64,000 nt of DNA from an uncultured Dokdonella sp. (GTDB lineage Bacteria > Pseudomonadota > Gammaproteobacteria > Xanthomonadales > Rhodanobacteraceae). Under the pieces are notes generated by a model. It saw only the letters and a list, made by a program, of their open reading frames with translations, was not told the origin of the DNA and made no database searches. Shown one piece after another: positions 53,327-61,949 of this stretch; within the stretch, counting starts at the first letter, position 1; each line of letters opens with the position of its first letter. Location of the stretch: positions 1 through 64,000 of the forward strand of contig CAKSZY010000013.1 of NCBI GenBank assembly GCA_934526015.1, read 5' to 3'. Both the position numbers and the translations under genes were made by a program.

Positions 53327-55186
53327 ATGTCTGCCTCCCTCGTCGTGCCCGTCCCGACCCTTCCCCACGCCGGCGGGCGCATGTTGCGGCGTGCCGTGCT
53401 GGCCGGCATTGCCCGCGTCGTCGCCGAGCGCGACGGCCTCAACCGCATCAATGTCTTTCCGGTCGCCGACGGCGACACCGGCAGCAACCTCGGCTTCACC
53501 CTGATCGCCGTGCGCGAGGCGCTGCGTCCGCTGCGTTCGGCGCATGCCGGAGCGGTGCTGCAGACGGTCGCCGGCGAGGCGATCGACGGCGCACGCGGCA
53601 ACTCCGGGGCGATCCTCGCCCAGTTCCTGCAGGGCATCGGCGAGACGCTCGGCAGCTCGACGAGGTTCGACGCCGATGCGCTCGCCGCCGCCGCCGCGAC
53701 CGGCGCCGCGCAGGCGCGGCTGGCGGTCGCCGAGCCGCGCGAGGGCACCATGCTCTCGGTGATCGCCGCCTTCGCGCAGGCCCTGCAGGCGCGCTCGGGA
53801 CCGGCATACGCCGATCTCGGTGCGGCGTTCAGCCAGGCGCTGCAGGCCAGCCGCGCCGCGCTTGCCGCCACGCCCGTCCAGCTCGCCGTGCTGCGCAAGG
53901 CCGGCGTCGTCGACGCCGGCGCGCAGGGTTTCGTGCACCTGCTCGAAGGCATCGACGACTTCATGCGCCACGGCCGCCATGCGCGGATCGAGGACAGCGG
54001 CGGTGACGCCGGCGAGCATGGCGTGGTGGTCGCCATCGATGCCGATTCCGCCGGCGACACCCACCGCTGGTGCAGCGAATGCGTGCTGTCGGCGCCGGCG
54101 ATCGAGCGCAGCGCCGTGCATGCCGCGCTGGCGCGCATGGACGGCTCCAGCCTCGTCCTCGCCGGCACGCGCGAGAAACTGCGCGTGCACATGCATGTCG
54201 ATGACCCCGACCTCCTGTTCGAGACCCTCGCCGCGTTCGGCGAGGTGCGTGCGCGCAAGGCCGACGACATGCAGGCGCAGCAACGCAGCGCGCGCAGCCG
54301 CGGCGGCGTCGCCATCGTCGTCGATTCGGCCGCCGACCTGCCGGCCGATGCACTCGAGCGCCTGCCGATCCATGTCGTGCCGGTGCGCGTCACCGTCGGC
54401 GCGCGTGACTACCTCGACAAGGTTTCGCTGTCGGCGCCCGATTTCCATGCCCTCGTGCGCACGACCGAACTGCCGGTGCGCACCTCGCAGCCCCCGCCGG
54501 GCGACTTCCGCCGCCTGTTCGAATTCCTCCTCAGCCATCACGACGAGGTCGTCTACGTCGGCCTCTCGCGCGCGCTGTCCGGCACCCTGCAGGCCGGTGA
54601 GAGTGCCGCCGCCGCGCTCGGTGCGCGCGTGCGCGTGGTCGATACCGCCAATGTCTCCGGTGGCCAGGGCCTGCTCGCGATGCAGGCCGCCGAACAGGCG
54701 CACGCCGGCGCCGGCGCCGACGCGATCGTCGCCGCGATCGAACGCGCGCGCGCGGACACGGCGACCTTCGCCTACGTGCGCGACCTGACCTCGGCGGTGC
54801 GCGGCGGACGCGTGCCGCGCTGGGCGCTGCCGATCACGCGCTGGTTGCGCCTGCTGCCGTTCGCGCGCATCGGCGGCGGCGACGGCCGCCTGCACGTGCG
54901 CGGCGTGATGATCGGCCATGCCGCGCTTCCCGAGCGTTTCGCCGCGCGCGTGCTGGCCACGCTCGGCACCGACCGCCGCTGGCGCGCCCAGGTCATGCAT
55001 TGCGACAATCCTGCCGAAGCCGGGCGCGTGCGCGCGGCGCTGCTGGCACAGCGACCCGGCCTCGAATGCGGCGAGGTGTTCGATGCCGGCAGCGCGATCG
55101 CCGCACATGCCGGCAACGGCGCGGTGGCGCTGTCGGTGATGCCACGGCCGGATCCGGAAGAGAAGGCCGAAACGCAGGGAACGTGA
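53327..55186 (+). CDS. DAK2 domain fused to DegV domain (FakA-FakB-like)
   Basis: A 619-residue protein. Residues of about 20-200 are a DhaL/DAK2 kinase domain with the nucleotide- and Mg-binding loop INVFPVADGDTGSNLG and the ARGNSGAILAQFLQG loop. A small middle domain (about 220-285, RWCSECVLSAP...LRVHMHVDDPD) resembles the central part of FakA. Residues of about 295-580 are a DegV fatty-acid-binding domain (VAIVVDSAADLPADALERLPI, PVRTSQPPPGDF, FAYVRDLTSAVRGGRV). In Firmicutes FakA and FakB are separate and together phosphorylate free fatty acids to acyl phosphate. The fused form next to plsY, which consumes acyl phosphate, suggests the same use here; this is inference. The in-frame ATG at 53297 is an alternative start. 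Confidence 0.9.
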   Translation: MSASLVVPVPTLPHAGGRMLRRAVLAGIARVVAERDGLNRINVFPVADGDTGSNLGFTLIAVREALRPLRSAHAGAVLQTVAGEAIDGARGNSGAILAQFLQGIGETLGSSTRFDADALAAAAATGAAQARLAVAEPREGTMLSVIAAFAQALQARSGPAYADLGAAFSQALQASRAALAATPVQLAVLRKAGVVDAGAQGFVHLLEGIDDFMRHGRHARIEDSGGDAGEHGVVVAIDADSAGDTHRWCSECVLSAPAIERSAVHAALARMDGSSLVLAGTREKLRVHMHVDDPDLLFETLAAFGEVRARKADDMQAQQRSARSRGGVAIVVDSAADLPADALERLPIHVVPVRVTVGARDYLDKVSLSAPDFHALVRTTELPVRTSQPPPGDFRRLFEFLLSHHDEVVYVGLSRALSGTLQAGESAAAALGARVRVVDTANVSGGQGLLAMQAAEQAHAGAGADAIVAAIERARADTATFAYVRDLTSAVRGGRVPRWALPITRWLRLLPFARIGGGDGRLHVRGVMIGHAALPERFAARVLATLGTDRRWRAQVMHCDNPAEAGRVRAALLAQRPGLECGEVFDAGSAIAAHAGNGAVALSVMPRPDPEEKAETQGT

Positions 55187-55353
55187 AACACGAAGGGCAC
55201 GAAGGACCGCTCTTCGGCGATCCATTGCTCCGCCCAGTGCTGCGTGTTTCACGCTTTGCCTTTTCTTCCACCGAATACGGAAAGATCGAAACACGCAGCA
55301 CACGGAGAAGAGCGTTTCAGTGAAGCCGTTTTTCCTTGTGCTCCTGGTGTTTC
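55185..55353. repeat. Nested inverted repeat built from 9-bp units (copy 2)
   Basis: The same architecture as 29746-29943, but less perfect. The outer arms are GAAACACGAAGGGCACGAAG (55185-55204) and the TCCTTGTG...GGTGTTTC region (55333-55353). The inner arms contain the perfectly paired GCTGCGTGTTTC (55239-55250) and GAAACACGCAGC (55288-55299), followed by ACACGGAG. It fills most of the gap between the DAK2-DegV gene and plsY. Confidence 0.8.
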
Positions 55354-55390
55354 AATCCTTCTGCTTGCGCCGATCCGGGAACCCCTCGCG

Positions 55391-56020
55391 ATGCTGATCG
55401 TGCTGGCCAAACTCCTCGCTGCCTACCTGCTTGGCTCGGTCTCCGGCAGCCTCGTGCTCGGCCGCCTGCGCGGGCTCGACGTGCGCCGCCACGGCAGCGG
55501 CAATGCGGGCGGCACCAACGCGCTGCGCGTGGCCGGCTGGAAGTTCGCCCTCGCCGTGGTGGTCATCGACATCGGCAAGGGTGCGCTGGCGGCGTGGATC
55601 GGATTCGATGCGGTCGCCGCGGAGCGCGTCGGTGGCGAGGCGATCGCACTCGCCGCGGCCTGCGCCTTCGTCGCCGTGCTCGGCCACTGCTGGCCGGTCT
55701 TCTTCGGCTTCCGCGGCGGCAAGGGCGCCGGCACCGCGGTCGGCGGCGTGCTCGTGCTGGCGCCGCTGCTGGTGCTGCCGATGGTCGCGGTGTGGCTGGC
55801 GATCGTCCTCACCACGCGCTTCGTCGGCCTCGCCACCGTCATCGCCGCCCTGGTGCTGCCGCTGCTGGTCGGACTGGCCGGGCTTGCCGGCTGGCCGCAG
55901 CCACCGGCCGTGCTGGCGTATGCCACGGCAGTCGCCGCCCTGATCGTCTTCACCCATCGCGCGAACCTCGGTCGCCTGCGGCGTGGCGAGGAGCCGCGCA
56001 TCGGCCTGCATCGGCCATGA
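55391..56020 (+). CDS. plsY: Glycerol-3-phosphate acyltransferase PlsY
   Basis: Transfers the acyl group from acyl phosphate to glycerol 3-phosphate, the first step of phospholipid synthesis. The 209-residue membrane protein has the three family motifs: GSGNAGGTNALRVAG, GHCWPVFFGFRGGKGAGTAVG and THRANLGRLRRGEE. Five membrane helices are visible. The ATG at 55391 gives LIVLAKLLAAYLLGS as the first helix. It overlaps birA by ATGA (56017-56020). The DAK2-DegV gene upstream could supply its acyl-phosphate substrate. Confidence 0.95.
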   Translation: MLIVLAKLLAAYLLGSVSGSLVLGRLRGLDVRRHGSGNAGGTNALRVAGWKFALAVVVIDIGKGALAAWIGFDAVAAERVGGEAIALAAACAFVAVLGHCWPVFFGFRGGKGAGTAVGGVLVLAPLLVLPMVAVWLAIVLTTRFVGLATVIAALVLPLLVGLAGLAGWPQPPAVLAYATAVAALIVFTHRANLGRLRRGEEPRIGLHRP

Positions 56021-57012
56021 GCGGCGACACCGCCCGGCGCCTGCTGCTTGCACTGTCGGCGCACGCGCCGCGTTCCGGCAGCGAACTGGCAAGCCGTGCC
56101 GGAGTCACCCGTGCGGCGGTGTGGAAGCAGGTCGAGGCGCTGCGGGCCGCAGGCGTGGCGATCGAGGCGCAGGCCGGGCGCGGCTATCGCTTGACCGCGC
56201 CGGTCGAACTGCTCGACGCCGAGGCCATCGCCGCCCTGCTGCCGGCGGCCCTGCGCCGGCGCCTCGGAGGCGTCGAAGTGCACTGGCAGATCGACTCGAC
56301 CAACAGCGCGCTGCTGCGTGCGGCGCCCACCGATGCGCGCGCGCTCGCTGCCTGTTTCGCCGAACGCCAGAGCCAGGGGCGCGGCCGCCGCGGACGCACC
56401 TGGCACATGCCGCTCGGTGGCGGCATCGCCCTGTCGCTGCGGCGTCGCTTCGATACCGGCATGGCCGGGCTTGCCGGGCTCAGCCTCGCCGTCGGCGTCG
56501 CCGTGGTGCGCGCGCTGGAGGCCTGCGGCGTGCCGGGCTGCGGCCTCAAGTGGCCGAACGATGTCGTCGTCGGCGAGCGCAAGCTGGCCGGCATCCTCAT
56601 CGAAGGGACCGGCGAGGCGCACGGCCCCTGCGAGGCGGTCATCGGCATCGGCCTCAACCTGCGCCTCGGCGCGGGCGCGGAGGCGATCGGCCAGCCGTGG
56701 ATCGATCTCGCCGGCCTCGTCGGCGCGGCCATGCCGGGGCGCAACGCGCTGGCCGCGCAGTTGCTCATCGCGGTGGTCGCGGCAACCGATGCCTTCGCCG
56801 TCGATGGCCTGCGCAGCTTTGCCGCCGAGCATGCCCGACTCGACACCCTGGCCGGCCGGCCGGTGCGCGTGCTCGGCACCGCGGCGGAACGCAGCGGCAT
56901 CGCCCGCGGCATCGACGCCGACGGACGCTTGCGCGTGCAGGGCGCGGCGGGCGAGTTCGTCGTCGACAGCGGCGAGGTCAGCGTACGCGCCGATGCCGGG
57001 GAACGCGCATGA
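56017..57012 (+). CDS. birA: Biotin--[acetyl-CoA-carboxylase] ligase BirA with HTH domain
   Basis: Attaches biotin to the BCCP subunit of acetyl-CoA carboxylase. The 331-residue length and the N-terminal winged helix (GSELASRAGVTRAAVWKQVEAL) show the bifunctional form that can also repress biotin genes. The ligase core has GRGRRGRTW (biotinyl-AMP loop), KWPNDVVVGERKLAGIL and IGIGLNL. A small C-terminal beta domain ends VDSGEVSVR. It overlaps both plsY and coaX by ATGA, so biotin use, CoA synthesis and lipid acylation are coupled in one operon. Confidence 0.95.
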   Translation: MSGDTARRLLLALSAHAPRSGSELASRAGVTRAAVWKQVEALRAAGVAIEAQAGRGYRLTAPVELLDAEAIAALLPAALRRRLGGVEVHWQIDSTNSALLRAAPTDARALAACFAERQSQGRGRRGRTWHMPLGGGIALSLRRRFDTGMAGLAGLSLAVGVAVVRALEACGVPGCGLKWPNDVVVGERKLAGILIEGTGEAHGPCEAVIGIGLNLRLGAGAEAIGQPWIDLAGLVGAAMPGRNALAAQLLIAVVAATDAFAVDGLRSFAAEHARLDTLAGRPVRVLGTAAERSGIARGIDADGRLRVQGAAGEFVVDSGEVSVRADAGERA

Positions 57013-57794
57013 GGTTGCTGGTCGACTACGGCAACACGCGCCTGAAGTGGGCGCTGGACGGGTCGCACGGCATCGAGCCCGGCGCCGCCTTCGCGCATGC
57101 CGGCCATGCCGGCGATGCCGCGCTGGCCGGCCTCTGGTCCACGCTGCCGAGGCCGCAGTCGATCCACGTGGCCAGCGTCGTCGACGCCGCGCGCGAGGCG
57201 GCGCTGCGCAGCGCGCTGGTCGCGCGCTTCGACCGCGAGGTCGAGTTCGTGCGCAGTCCGCCGGCCGCGCTCGGCATCGTCAATGCCTACCGCGAACCGG
57301 CCCGGCTCGGCGTCGACCGATTCCTCGCGCTGGCCGCCGTGCATGCCGAGGCGGCGCGCGCGCAGGTGCTGGTCGGTTGCGGCACCGCGCTGACGCTGGA
57401 TGCGCTGGATGCATCGGGACATCACCTCGGCGGACTGATCCTGCCTTCGCCGACCCTGATGCGGCGTGCCCTCGGCGTCGCCACCGCGCGCGTCGGCGAA
57501 GCAGGTGGCCGTCTCGTCGAGATCGCCGGAGACACCGCCGATGCAGCCTGGTCGGGTCCGGCGCTGGCCGCGGTCGCCGTCGTCGAACGCTTCCGCGCCG
57601 AGGTCGCGCGCCGCCTCGGCAGCGCCGTCGCCCTCGTCGGCGACGGCGGCGGCCTCGACGAATGGCGTCACCTGTTGCCGGATCTCGAGCGCGCACACGA
57701 CCTCGTCCTGCGTGGCCTTGCGTTGTGGGCCGGGTCGTGCGCGACGGCTGCGGAGCCGCCACCGCCAGGCCCGGCACCGCCGCCGCGCGGATGA
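57009..57794 (+). CDS. coaX: Type III pantothenate kinase
   Basis: First step of CoA biosynthesis; ASKHA-fold kinase that needs a monovalent cation and is not feedback-inhibited by CoA. The 261-residue protein has the phosphate-binding LLVDYGNTRLKWAL (Asp6, Asn9), RLGVDRFLALAA and VGCGTALTLDAL. LVGDGGGLDEW near the end corresponds to the adenine-site glycines. The tail of Pro and Gly residues (PPPPGPAPPPRG) is unusual and probably disordered. It overlaps birA by ATGA. Confidence 0.95.
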   Translation: MRLLVDYGNTRLKWALDGSHGIEPGAAFAHAGHAGDAALAGLWSTLPRPQSIHVASVVDAAREAALRSALVARFDREVEFVRSPPAALGIVNAYREPARLGVDRFLALAAVHAEAARAQVLVGCGTALTLDALDASGHHLGGLILPSPTLMRRALGVATARVGEAGGRLVEIAGDTADAAWSGPALAAVAVVERFRAEVARRLGSAVALVGDGGGLDEWRHLLPDLERAHDLVLRGLALWAGSCATAAEPPPPGPAPPPRG

Positions 57795-57851
57795 GGTTCG
57801 CGCAATGCGGGCTAGAATCCGCACTTCCCTGCATCGGCCAGCCGCATCCGG

Positions 57852-58502
57852 ATGTTTCCGCGCTTCCTGTTCCTGTTCCTGCTCGCGCTCAACATCGGCG
57901 GCGCCTGCTGGATCGCCTTCGCGCCGAACGCCGCACCGGCGTCGCCGGAGGCCGTCGTCGAGCCCGGCGTCGCGCGGCTGATGCTGTTGTCGGAACGCGA
58001 TGGCGCGGCCGCGGTCATGGCCGCGCAGGGCGCCGGCGATGCCGGCCGTGCCGATGACGTCTGCCGCACGCTCGGCCCGTTCGCCACCCAGTCGGACATG
58101 CGCGCGGCGATGCAGGCGCTGACGCCGCAGGTGCGGCGGATCCAGTACCGCAATGCGCGCGCCACCCAGTCGCGCGGCTACTGGGTCTACCTGCCGGCGG
58201 TGAAATCACGCGAGGAAGCGCTCGGCGTCGCCCGTTCGCTCTCGGCCAGGGGCGTGCGCGACTACTACGTGGTGACCGCCGGCGAGCAGCAGAACACGGT
58301 CTCGCTCGGATTGTTCCGCGAGCAGGGCAATGCCGAGCGCCGCCGCGCCGAGATCGTCGCCCTCGGCTTCGCTCCCGAAGTCGTCCAGCGCACCGAGGAA
58401 CTGCCGGTCTATTTCGTCGACTACGCGATCGCGCGCGATGCCACGCCGCCGGCACGCCGCGTCGGCGCCGGTGTCGGCGAACAGGTGATCGACTGCTTTT
58501 AG
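57852..58502 (+). CDS. SPOR domain-containing membrane protein
   Basis: A 216-residue protein with one N-terminal helix (FLFLFLLALNIGGACWIAF) and a periplasmic SPOR domain at about residues 105-185 (RGYWVYLPAVKSREEALGVARSL, VSLGLFREQGNAERRRAEI). SPOR domains bind denuded septal peptidoglycan. The linker is Ala-rich and contains VCRTLGPFATQSDM. It follows coaX by 57 bases and may be the last gene of the plsY-birA-coaX unit. Probably involved in cell division or envelope maintenance. Confidence 0.85.
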   Translation: MFPRFLFLFLLALNIGGACWIAFAPNAAPASPEAVVEPGVARLMLLSERDGAAAVMAAQGAGDAGRADDVCRTLGPFATQSDMRAAMQALTPQVRRIQYRNARATQSRGYWVYLPAVKSREEALGVARSLSARGVRDYYVVTAGEQQNTVSLGLFREQGNAERRRAEIVALGFAPEVVQRTEELPVYFVDYAIARDATPPARRVGAGVGEQVIDCF

Positions 58503-58552
58503 CGCGCCGCGTCGCCAGCCGCGCCGCGAGCGACTAGAATCCGCCGTCCTGT

Positions 58553-58625
58553 GCCGGCATAGCTCAGTTGGTAGAGCAACCGCCTTGTAAGCGGTAGGTC
58601 CCCAGTTCGAATCCGGGTGCCGGCA
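58553..58625 (+). tRNA. tRNA-Thr (anticodon TGT)
   Basis: A full cloverleaf: acceptor GCCGGCA with TGCCGGC, D arm GCTC...GAGC, anticodon stem ACCGC/GCGGT with loop CTTGTAA (anticodon TGT), T loop TTCGAAT and discriminator A. The T stem has one A-C mismatch. No CCA is encoded: AGGAAC follows. Confidence 0.95.
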
Positions 58626-58668
58626 GGAACCCTGCGCCATGCGCCGCTGCGGCAACGTCGCGGAATGG

Positions 58669-58742
58669 CGCGCCCGAGAGGATTCGAACCTCCGACCACC
58701 GCCTTCGGAGGGCGGTACTCTATCCAGCTGAGCTACGGGCGC
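58669..58742 (-). tRNA. tRNA-Arg (anticodon CCG)
   Basis: Read on the minus strand: acceptor GCGCCCG with CGGGCGC, D arm GCTC...GAGT, anticodon stem CCGCC/GGCGG with loop CTCCGAA (anticodon CCG), T arm GGAGG-TTCGAAT-CCTCT and discriminator G. It is convergent with tRNA-Thr, 43 bases between the ends. Confidence 0.95.
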
Positions 58743-58855
58743 ACGGATTGGCGAAGCGCGGAATGCGTGGCGGCGGGACGCCGTCCGGCCATGACGCGGC
58801 GCGGATGATAGCGTGCCGGCGCCATGCCGACCAACGCCCCCGGCAAGGCGCGCCC

Positions 58856-58884
58856 TTCCGCGTGCGGAAGGCGCTGGCTATACT
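58856..58884 (+). promoter_or_regulatory. Candidate sigma-70 promoter for the cytochrome gene
   Basis: TTCCGC (58856-58861), a 17-base spacer and TATACT (58879-58884), 55 bases before the GTG start. The -35 is part of a small inverted repeat CTTCCGCGTGCGGAAG. Confidence 0.5.
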
Positions 58885-58939
58885 TGCGCGTCGAATTGCG
58901 CCCGCCAGTGGGGTCGGGCGCGCCAAGAGGTGGCCCTCC

Positions 58940-59473
58940 GTGAGCAATCCCGTCCCGCAGACCGATGCGGTCTTCCTCAAGCATTTTGCCCAGCTGATCT
59001 CCGCGCTGATCGTCCTTGCCCTGGTCCTGATCGGGCTGTCGAGCCTGGTCTACAGCAAGGCAAACAAGCCGGCGCGGACGGCGAACCAGGCCGCGGTCGT
59101 CGAACAGCGCCTCGCGCCGGTCGGCGGCGTGCATGCCGGCGAGACCGGTCGCGCGGCGATTGCCGCGGCGGAAGAGGCGGCACGCGCCGCGGCGGCCTCG
59201 CAGGTCGCCTACGGCGGCACCACCGACGGCTCGATGATCTACACCAACCTCTGCAGCGCCTGCCACGGCAGCGGTGCCGGCGGCGCGCCGAAGCTGACCG
59301 ACGCGGCGCACTGGAACCAGCGCATCGCGCTCGGCGTCGACACCCTCATCCAGCACGCGACCGAGGGCTTCACCGGCAGCCTCGGCCTGATGCCGGCGCG
59401 CGGCGGCAATGCCGCCCTCAACGACGAGCAGGTCAAGGCCACCGTCGAGTGGATGATCGCTCAGGTCAAGTGA
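58940..59473 (+). CDS. Membrane-anchored cytochrome c5 family protein
   Basis: A 177-residue protein with one N-terminal helix (ISALIVLALVLIGLSSLVY), an Ala-rich linker and a single-heme cytochrome c domain: Cys105-x2-Cys108-His109 (NLCSACHG) with a probable axial Met151 in GLMPARGG. The DAAHWNQRIALGVDTLIQHATEGF segment is typical of cytochrome c5. It should carry electrons in the periplasm, perhaps to the aa3 oxidase encoded earlier in the window. GTG at 58940 is the only start that fits the helix; an AGAGG lies 11 bases before it. A terminator follows. Confidence 0.9.
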   Translation: MSNPVPQTDAVFLKHFAQLISALIVLALVLIGLSSLVYSKANKPARTANQAAVVEQRLAPVGGVHAGETGRAAIAAAEEAARAAAASQVAYGGTTDGSMIYTNLCSACHGSGAGGAPKLTDAAHWNQRIALGVDTLIQHATEGFTGSLGLMPARGGNAALNDEQVKATVEWMIAQVK

Positions 59474-59498
59474 CTGCCCGCCCGCGTCGACACGATCC

Positions 59499-59522
59499 AC
59501 GCCGCCTCCGGGCGGCGTTTTT
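59499..59522 (+). terminator. Intrinsic terminator after the cytochrome gene
   Basis: ACGCCGCC and GGCGGCGT form a perfect 8-bp stem with a TCCG loop, running into TTTTT. Confidence 0.9.
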
Positions 59523-59606
59523 GTTTCTGCGCCCGCCACCGGGAGCGGTGCGGCTGGCGGCCTCGCGCAGGAAAACGAGCAGAATTGGTGCAATGAGTGG
59601 CATTGA

Positions 59607-59623
59607 TGCACAGGATGCGTGCA
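59607..59623. promoter_or_regulatory. NtrC-like enhancer site upstream of glnA
   Basis: A 17-base dyad TGCAC-N7-GTGCA, matching the arms of the NtrC consensus TGCACCAATTTGGTGCA. A half site TTGGTGCA lies at 59585-59592. Its position about 100 bases before the predicted transcription start is normal for NtrC. Confidence 0.65.
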
Positions 59624-59694
59624 TTTCGCGACCCGGTGCGGATCGCGTGCTTATCAAGTCATTGATGTAAAAAGGTTGCTGCACGGCAGCAGGC

Positions 59695-59711
59695 TTGGCA
59701 CGGCGGTTGCT
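59695..59711 (+). promoter_or_regulatory. Sigma-54 promoter of glnA
   Basis: TTGGCACGGCGGTTGCT fits the -24/-12 consensus TTGGCACG-N4-TTGCW at every position; GG (59697-59698) and GC (59709-59710) are exactly 12 bases apart. Transcription should begin near 59722, giving a leader of about 24 bases before the ATG. Confidence 0.9.
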
Positions 59712-59745
59712 GGACGGGTTTCGCCATTCCCTTGCCGAGGTCTCC

Positions 59746-61161
59746 ATGTCCGTGTCTGTCGAAAACGTCCTCACCCTGATCAAGGACCGCAACATCCAGT
59801 ATGTCGACCTGCGCTTTGCCGACCTGCGCGGCGTGCAGCAGCACGTGACCTTCCCGGCGTCGGCGATCAGCGAGGCGACCTTCGAGGACGGCAAGATGTT
59901 CGACGGCTCGTCGATCGCCGGCTGGAAGGGCATCGCCGAGTCGGACATGGTCCTGCTGCCCGATGCCGATACGGCGGTGGTCGATCCGTTCGTCGCCGAT
60001 CCAACCCTGATCCTCCACTGCGACGTGCTCGAACCGCACACCATGCAGGCCTACTCGCGCGACCCGCGCTCGCTGGCGCGCCGCGCCGAGGCCTATCTCA
60101 AGTCGACCGGCATCGCCGACACCGCCTATTTCGGTCCCGAACCCGAGTTCTTCGTGTTCGACTCGGTGCGCTGGCAGAACGACATGGGCAAGGTGTTCTT
60201 CGAGATCGAGTCCGAAGAGGCTGCGTGGTCGTCCGGCAAGCGTTTCGACGGCGGCAACAGCGGCCATCGTCCCGGGGTGAAGGGCGGCTATTTCCCGGTG
60301 CCGCCGGTCGACTCGCTGCACGACCTGCGCAGCGAGATGTGCAACGTGCTCGGCGAACTCGGCCAGGTCGTCGAGGTGCACCACCACGAAGTCGCCACCG
60401 CCGGCCAGTGCGAGATCGGCGTGCAGTTCAACACCCTGACGAAGAAGGCCGACGAGCTGCAGATGCTGAAGTACGTGGTCAGGAACGTCGCCCACAGCAA
60501 CGGCAAGACCGCGACCTTCATGGCCAAGCCGCTGGTCGGCGACAACGGCTCCGGCATGCACGTGCACCAGTCGCTGGCCAAGGGCGGGGTCAACCTGTTC
60601 TCCGGCGACCTCTACGGCGGGCTTTCGCAGACGGCGCTGTGGTACATCGGCGGCATCTTCCGCCATGCGCGCGCGATCAACGCCTTCTCGAACTCCACCA
60701 CCAACAGCTACAAGCGCCTGGTGCCGGGTTTCGAGGCGCCGGTCATGCTGGCCTACTCGGCACGCAACCGCTCGGCGAGTTGCCGCATCCCGTTCGTGTC
60801 GAGTCCGAAGGCGCGCCGGATCGAGGTGCGCTTCCCGGATCCGATGAACTCCGGCTACCTCACCTTCGCCGCGCTGCTGATGGCCGGCATCGACGGCATC
60901 CTCAACAAGATCGATCCCGGTGCACCGGCCGACAAGGATCTCTACGACCTGCCGCCGGAAGAGGAGAAGAACATCCCGCAGGTCTGCTCGAGCCTCGACC
61001 AGGCGCTCGACGCGCTCGACCGCGACCGCGACTTCCTCAAGGCCGGCGGCGTGTTTTCCGACGACTTCATCGACGCCTACATCGAACTGAAGATGGGCGA
61101 GGTCACGCGCTTCCGCGCCGCCACCCACCCGATCGAATACCAGATGTACTACTCGGTCTGA
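59746..61161 (+). CDS. glnA: Glutamine synthetase type I
   Basis: Makes glutamine from glutamate, ammonia and ATP; central enzyme of nitrogen assimilation. The 471-residue protein has [14 protein letters not shown] near the N-terminus, EPEFFVF, the ATP-binding [16 protein letters not shown] and the [20 protein letters not shown] motif. Tyr400 in DKDLYDLP corresponds to the adenylylated Tyr397 of the enteric enzyme, so GlnE control is expected. The sigma-54 promoter and NtrC-like site upstream indicate induction under nitrogen limitation. Its last 13 bases overlap the 3' end of acpH on the other strand. Confidence 0.98.
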   Translation: MSVSVENVLTLIKDRNIQYVDLRFADLRGVQQHVTFPASAISEATFEDGKMFDGSSIAGWKGIAESDMVLLPDADTAVVDPFVADPTLILHCDVLEPHTMQAYSRDPRSLARRAEAYLKSTGIADTAYFGPEPEFFVFDSVRWQNDMGKVFFEIESEEAAWSSGKRFDGGNSGHRPGVKGGYFPVPPVDSLHDLRSEMCNVLGELGQVVEVHHHEVATAGQCEIGVQFNTLTKKADELQMLKYVVRNVAHSNGKTATFMAKPLVGDNGSGMHVHQSLAKGGVNLFSGDLYGGLSQTALWYIGGIFRHARAINAFSNSTTNSYKRLVPGFEAPVMLAYSARNRSASCRIPFVSSPKARRIEVRFPDPMNSGYLTFAALLMAGIDGILNKIDPGAPADKDLYDLPPEEEKNIPQVCSSLDQALDALDRDRDFLKAGGVFSDDFIDAYIELKMGEVTRFRAATHPIEYQMYYSV

Positions 61162-61808
61162 GCGTTCGGCGCCGCGGCGCTGCGGGCTTCGCCCGCTGCC
61201 TCGGCGCCGTTCTCCGCCGGCGGCGGGTGCGCTTCGCGCCAGGCGCCGGCGAAGTCGATCAGCTGCGGCAGGAACGCGGCGAAGCAGTCCTCGAACGCCG
61301 TGCCGATCCGGGCGATCTCCTGCGGTGCGTGCTCGAGCGGATTGGCATGGTGCAGGCGCGTGGCGACGCCGGCGAACACCTGCGCGATCACCGCGCGCTC
61401 GGCATACGCCGCCGGCAGGCCGTGCGCGCGCATGTAGCGCACGAACGCCTGCATGCGCGCCGGCAGCGGCACCGGCGCGGCATCGACCAGCTCGTGCAGG
61501 CGCCGCGAACACGCGGCCAGCGGCTCGTCGCTCCAGCGGCCGAAATCGCGGGCGAGCAGGTGGTCGAAGCCGATGTCGATGATGATCCCCGCATAGCGCC
61601 GGAACGGCGGCACGAAGCGCGTGCGCAGGGTGGCGATCAACGGATGCGCGTCGGTGTGGCTGTCGATCGCGCGATGCAGGGCGATGCCGCGGCGCAGGCC
61701 GTCCGGCAGGCCCGGGTCGATGCGGCCGTGGACGAAGTCGCCCATCAGCCCGCCGAGCACGAGACCGGGCTCGGTTCCCGACAAAAGGGCATGGGCGAGA
61801 TGGTTCAT
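61149..61808 (-). CDS. acpH: Acyl carrier protein phosphodiesterase (DUF479)
   Basis: Removes the phosphopantetheine arm from holo-ACP. The 219-residue HD-like protein has [28 protein letters not shown] at the start, [17 protein letters not shown] and the metal-site region [20 protein letters not shown], all typical of AcpH. The C-terminus is an Ala-rich tail ([17 protein letters not shown]) that overlaps the end of glnA. Its start codon is followed upstream, within ten bases, by a G-rich heptamer array. Confidence 0.92.
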   Translation of the reverse strand: MNHLAHALLSGTEPGLVLGGLMGDFVHGRIDPGLPDGLRRGIALHRAIDSHTDAHPLIATLRTRFVPPFRRYAGIIIDIGFDHLLARDFGRWSDEPLAACSRRLHELVDAAPVPLPARMQAFVRYMRAHGLPAAYAERAVIAQVFAGVATRLHHANPLEHAPQEIARIGTAFEDCFAAFLPQLIDFAGAWREAHPPPAENGAEAAGEARSAAAPNAQTE

Positions 61809-61817
61809 TGGGGGCGA

Positions 61818-61862
61818 GGGACTAGGGACTAGGGACTAGGGGCTAGGGACTTGGGGCTAGGG
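61818..61862 (+). repeat. GGGACTA heptamer tandem array (left arm)
   Basis: Six G-tracts follow one another at a 7-base step (GGGACTA, with variants GGGGCTA and GGGACTT), and a seventh closes the array. The first four tracts already satisfy the G3-N4-G3-N4-G3-N4-G3 rule for a G-quadruplex. It lies ten bases before the acpH start. Confidence 0.9.
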
Positions 61863-61949
61863 CGCGACAACCAGACGTCAGCGCATCCGAACAAGTTGTA
61901 CGGCCATTGTTGCGCACTATCGAACTGGTCCCGATCGTCGATTTGCGTG

